Positions 37,692-39,617 of a stretch of 39,617 bases of DNA are shown one piece after another. The stretch's first letter is position 1. The number at the start of each line of letters is the position of its first letter. The position numbers and the translations under genes are program-made. The notes below the pieces were generated by a model, which searched no databases, was not told the DNA's origin, and worked only from the letters and a program-made list of their open reading frames with translations. Origin of the DNA: a virus; IMG/VR virus record IMGVR_UViG_3300046028_009709, positions 1 to 39,617 of that record. The stretch is one strand, 5' to 3'.

Positions 37692-39617
37692 TTTTTTGTC
37701 CAATTTTTTTCTACAGTGTCTGTATCTAGCTCAACAAGTGGCAATCCAGCATCCAGCGCAAACACCTCTGTGATCTTATCAAATCTCACAGGAATCTTTT
37801 CCCAGTGCAGCCAAGCTGACGGAGCCACTTGCTCTGGCACCCCTGGGTCGTACTCTACCACCCTGCCTCGGTAAACTTCCCGAATCTCGCTGGCTGGGAT
37901 TGTACCCTCGATACCTACCTCATGCTCCCCAGTGCCAGCCACCTTTCTCACCCTGCTGGGATCAGGCTTGGGCACAGCGATGACCCATGCTGGCTTGTCC
38001 CAAGTGGCTTTGTGTTTCCAGGGGGCAAAACTGTTGGCATAGGCTTCTGCAGACTGGGGATCAGTGCTGAAGTAGGTGAGCCCCTCTTGCCCTCCCATGT
38101 TGTAGTCGCCTCGGCTTTGAATCTTCCCAGTCTTTTTGATAACTTCAAACTCCGCATTGCTCATGCCGCGATACACCAATTGTGGATTGGGTGTGATGTC
38201 TAGATTTGCTTGAAGATTGGAACTAGGTATGAGTTTGTCTTTGACAAGAATGACTTTGCCATCATCGTCAGTGTATTTGTCCTCTTCGACATCAAAGAAG
38301 TTGGGGTCATATTCAGCCAACCTGCCTCTCCATGTGGCTCGATACTTCTGTCTTTTGGGAGAGACGTCTTCAGAAATTTGATTGCGTTGGTGGTCAGGAT
38401 TACCATTCTCTATTCCAGCTCTCTCCCACACACGGAAAATGGGATGATCCACACTTTTGGGACTGTAGACTTCCATGCTGCGATAGGCATAGTCATTGGT
38501 ACCCAAGTATTGCACATACCCTCTCAAAGCCCAAGCGCCCATGGCCGGTGCAGCACTGTGATGCGTGAAATGCTCGCTGTCAGCAGCCACAACACTGCCA
38601 TCTTTGTAGATAACAAATCTAGCACTGTGATACTTGTTGTTGCGTGCTAACCTTTTCAAATCTTGAATTGTGGGATTTTTGTGAACCATGCGCTGGTCTT
38701 CATCGGTCCAAGCTTCTTCCAACTTCTTTCCCATCTGGACTAAACTAGTGCCAGTAAATGGGTTGTCAGAGCCTCTGTGCTCCACATCGTAGCCCAGCTT
38801 GTGATAAAAGCCTTCGCTTTCCCATTTTGCCTCAACGACACTCTTGGTGGCACCCTTGCTCTTTGCCACAGTTAAGGCCTGTAACATCAACGCTTTGCCA
38901 GCACCAGGGTTGTTGTCATAACTGCCCAACCATTTCACATGCGCCACTTGATTTTCAATAACCACATGTATTGCAGTTACACTGAACACGCCTAGATCTG
39001 GTGTATAGTTGTAGAGGAAAATGCTATTTTTTCCCAATTTGGGATCGTCAAGTGCTCGTAAGTTATTTTTGACCACATAGGCAACAGCCTCTAGGGCTTT
39101 GAAATCCTGGTCAAGTTTTTCATACTTTGAACCCGCAGCATCATAGCTGGCATTGTCAATCTCTTCTTGCTCATATTTGATTTCACCCAATAAGTCTTCC
39201 AGATCTGCACGATCCAGTTGATTAGCTGATTCAACAAGAGGTAAGTTCCAATAACCAGTTCCTTGATCTTGAAATCCCATCTGCTCATAAAATTTGTGGC
39301 TGTTCCAGATGGGTTTCACAACAGCTAATGACGCACCTTGTTTCTTGCTTTGTGCTAACCCCTGTTCCAACAGTTGCCTGCCAGTGCCGTTCAAACTACC
39401 TAACCAAGTGATTTTTGCTGTCTGGTTGTCAAGCAGTATGTGCAATGCACTTTGGCAACCTTCAGTGTAGAGCCAAATGCTGGTGTCACTTATTTCGGGA
39501 TCGTTTTCAAAAAGCTTCTGCGATTCCAAAACGTGACTGATGGCACGCAAGGCACGATAGGCTTTGCCTTGCGTTCCCAGTTGACTTCTTGCCTCCGTCA
39601 GTTGGCGAGAAATTTCC
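37688..39617 (-). CDS. Mosaic phage protein: duplicated GNAT-like modules and ADP-ribosyltransferase domain, 5' end outside window
   Basis: The frame is open to the right edge, and 22 residues (EISRQLTEARSQL...) precede the first candidate start, so the N-terminus is missing. Numbering from TTG 39550: residues 1-100 and 150-275 are two copies of a coiled-coil plus GNAT-like unit (ITWLGSLNGTGRQLL / VKWLGSYDNNPGAGKALM, and NSHKFYEQMGF / ESEGFYHKLGY). Residues ~455-565 look like an R-S-E class ADP-ribosyltransferase: VYRGMS (R461), YFSTD (S495) and GEHEVGIEG (E542-x-E544). It would modify a host protein or nucleic acid on injection. Activities are inferred from motifs; the ART motif set is complete. 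Confidence 0.7.
   Translation of the reverse strand, partial: EISRQLTEARSQLGTQGKAYRALRAISHVLESQKLFENDPEISDTSIWLYTEGCQSALHILLDNQTAKITWLGSLNGTGRQLLEQGLAQSKKQGASLAVVKPIWNSHKFYEQMGFQDQGTGYWNLPLVESANQLDRADLEDLLGEIKYEQEEIDNASYDAAGSKYEKLDQDFKALEAVAYVVKNNLRALDDPKLGKNSIFLYNYTPDLGVFSVTAIHVVIENQVAHVKWLGSYDNNPGAGKALMLQALTVAKSKGATKSVVEAKWESEGFYHKLGYDVEHRGSDNPFTGTSLVQMGKKLEEAWTDEDQRMVHKNPTIQDLKRLARNNKYHSARFVIYKDGSVVAADSEHFTHHSAAPAMGAWALRGYVQYLGTNDYAYRSMEVYSPKSVDHPIFRVWERAGIENGNPDHQRNQISEDVSPKRQKYRATWRGRLAEYDPNFFDVEEDKYTDDDGKVILVKDKLIPSSNLQANLDITPNPQLVYRGMSNAEFEVIKKTGKIQSRGDYNMGGQEGLTYFSTDPQSAEAYANSFAPWKHKATWDKPAWVIAVPKPDPSRVRKVAGTGEHEVGIEGTIPASEIREVYRGRVVEYDPGVPEQVAPSAWLHWEKIPVRFDKITEVFALDAGLPLVELDTDTVEKNWTKK

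Noticed and set aside
1-39617. tRNA genes, CRISPR arrays, insertion sequences, integrase or attachment sites
   Set aside because: No cloverleaf-like intergenic sequence, no regularly spaced repeats and no transposase or integrase motifs were seen; intergenic space is very limited.

Overview
The window looks like part of the genome of a T4-type tailed phage (myovirus), probably assembled from an environmental sample. The T4-type evidence is a family-B DNA polymerase (gp43-like), a trimeric sliding clamp (gp45-like), a T4-type RNase H/flap exonuclease, a DsbA-like protein, and at least two exact copies of the T4 late-promoter motif TATAAATA. There is no integrase, no rRNA and no tRNA that I can see. 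The host is not identified. A lipid-remodelling gene pair (PlcP/Agt type) points to a Gram-negative, probably proteobacterial, host.

Left arm (1-9039, + strand): a host-recognition and glycan cassette. It holds the end of a repeat-rich tail fibre, a seven-repeat beta-propeller protein, a small coiled-coil protein and a tail-fibre assembly chaperone. These are followed by four intact glycosyltransferases and a NodU/CmcH-type carbamoyltransferase. Between them lie broken genes: a frameshifted fibre paralogue, a sulfotransferase remnant and possibly a WbqC-like fragment. This is the turnover expected where surface-interaction genes are exchanged. A short late gene behind a TATAAATA promoter closes the arm, and a bidirectional terminator (9061-9089) separates it from the rest.

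Right arm (9300-39617, all - strand): tightly packed genes with many 1-4 base overlaps. From left to right: a MoxR AAA+ ATPase; a block of small unknown genes with a nucleotidyltransferase-fold protein; T4-type RNase H; QueE; a second glycan island (GT17, a GT34-FkbM methyltransferase fusion, a GT9-like protein, a methyltransferase); FolE; DpdA with a glycosyltransferase upstream; a QueD-like protein; a zinc-finger protein; the Agt/PlcP pair; a CYTH phosphatase-fold protein; sliding clamp; DNA polymerase; a DsbA-like protein; a propeller-like structural protein; and three large phage proteins, two of them mosaics carrying a deaminase, acetyltransferase-like modules and ADP-ribosyltransferase-like domains.

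Three systems stand out. (1) FolE + QueD-like + QueE + DpdA form a dispersed pathway for placing a 7-deazaguanine base in phage DNA. No QueC is visible, and a glycosyltransferase sits directly upstream of dpdA. (2) PlcP + Agt is the phosphate-starvation route that converts membrane phospholipid to glycolipid, here carried by a phage. (3) At 11279-11326 a long hairpin encloses a ribosome-binding site and start codon, while a near-consensus late promoter is buried in its 5' arm. That is the arrangement T4 uses to silence some genes early and express them late.

Functions are assigned by reading motifs and family resemblance without database searches. Promoter and hairpin calls are by eye.
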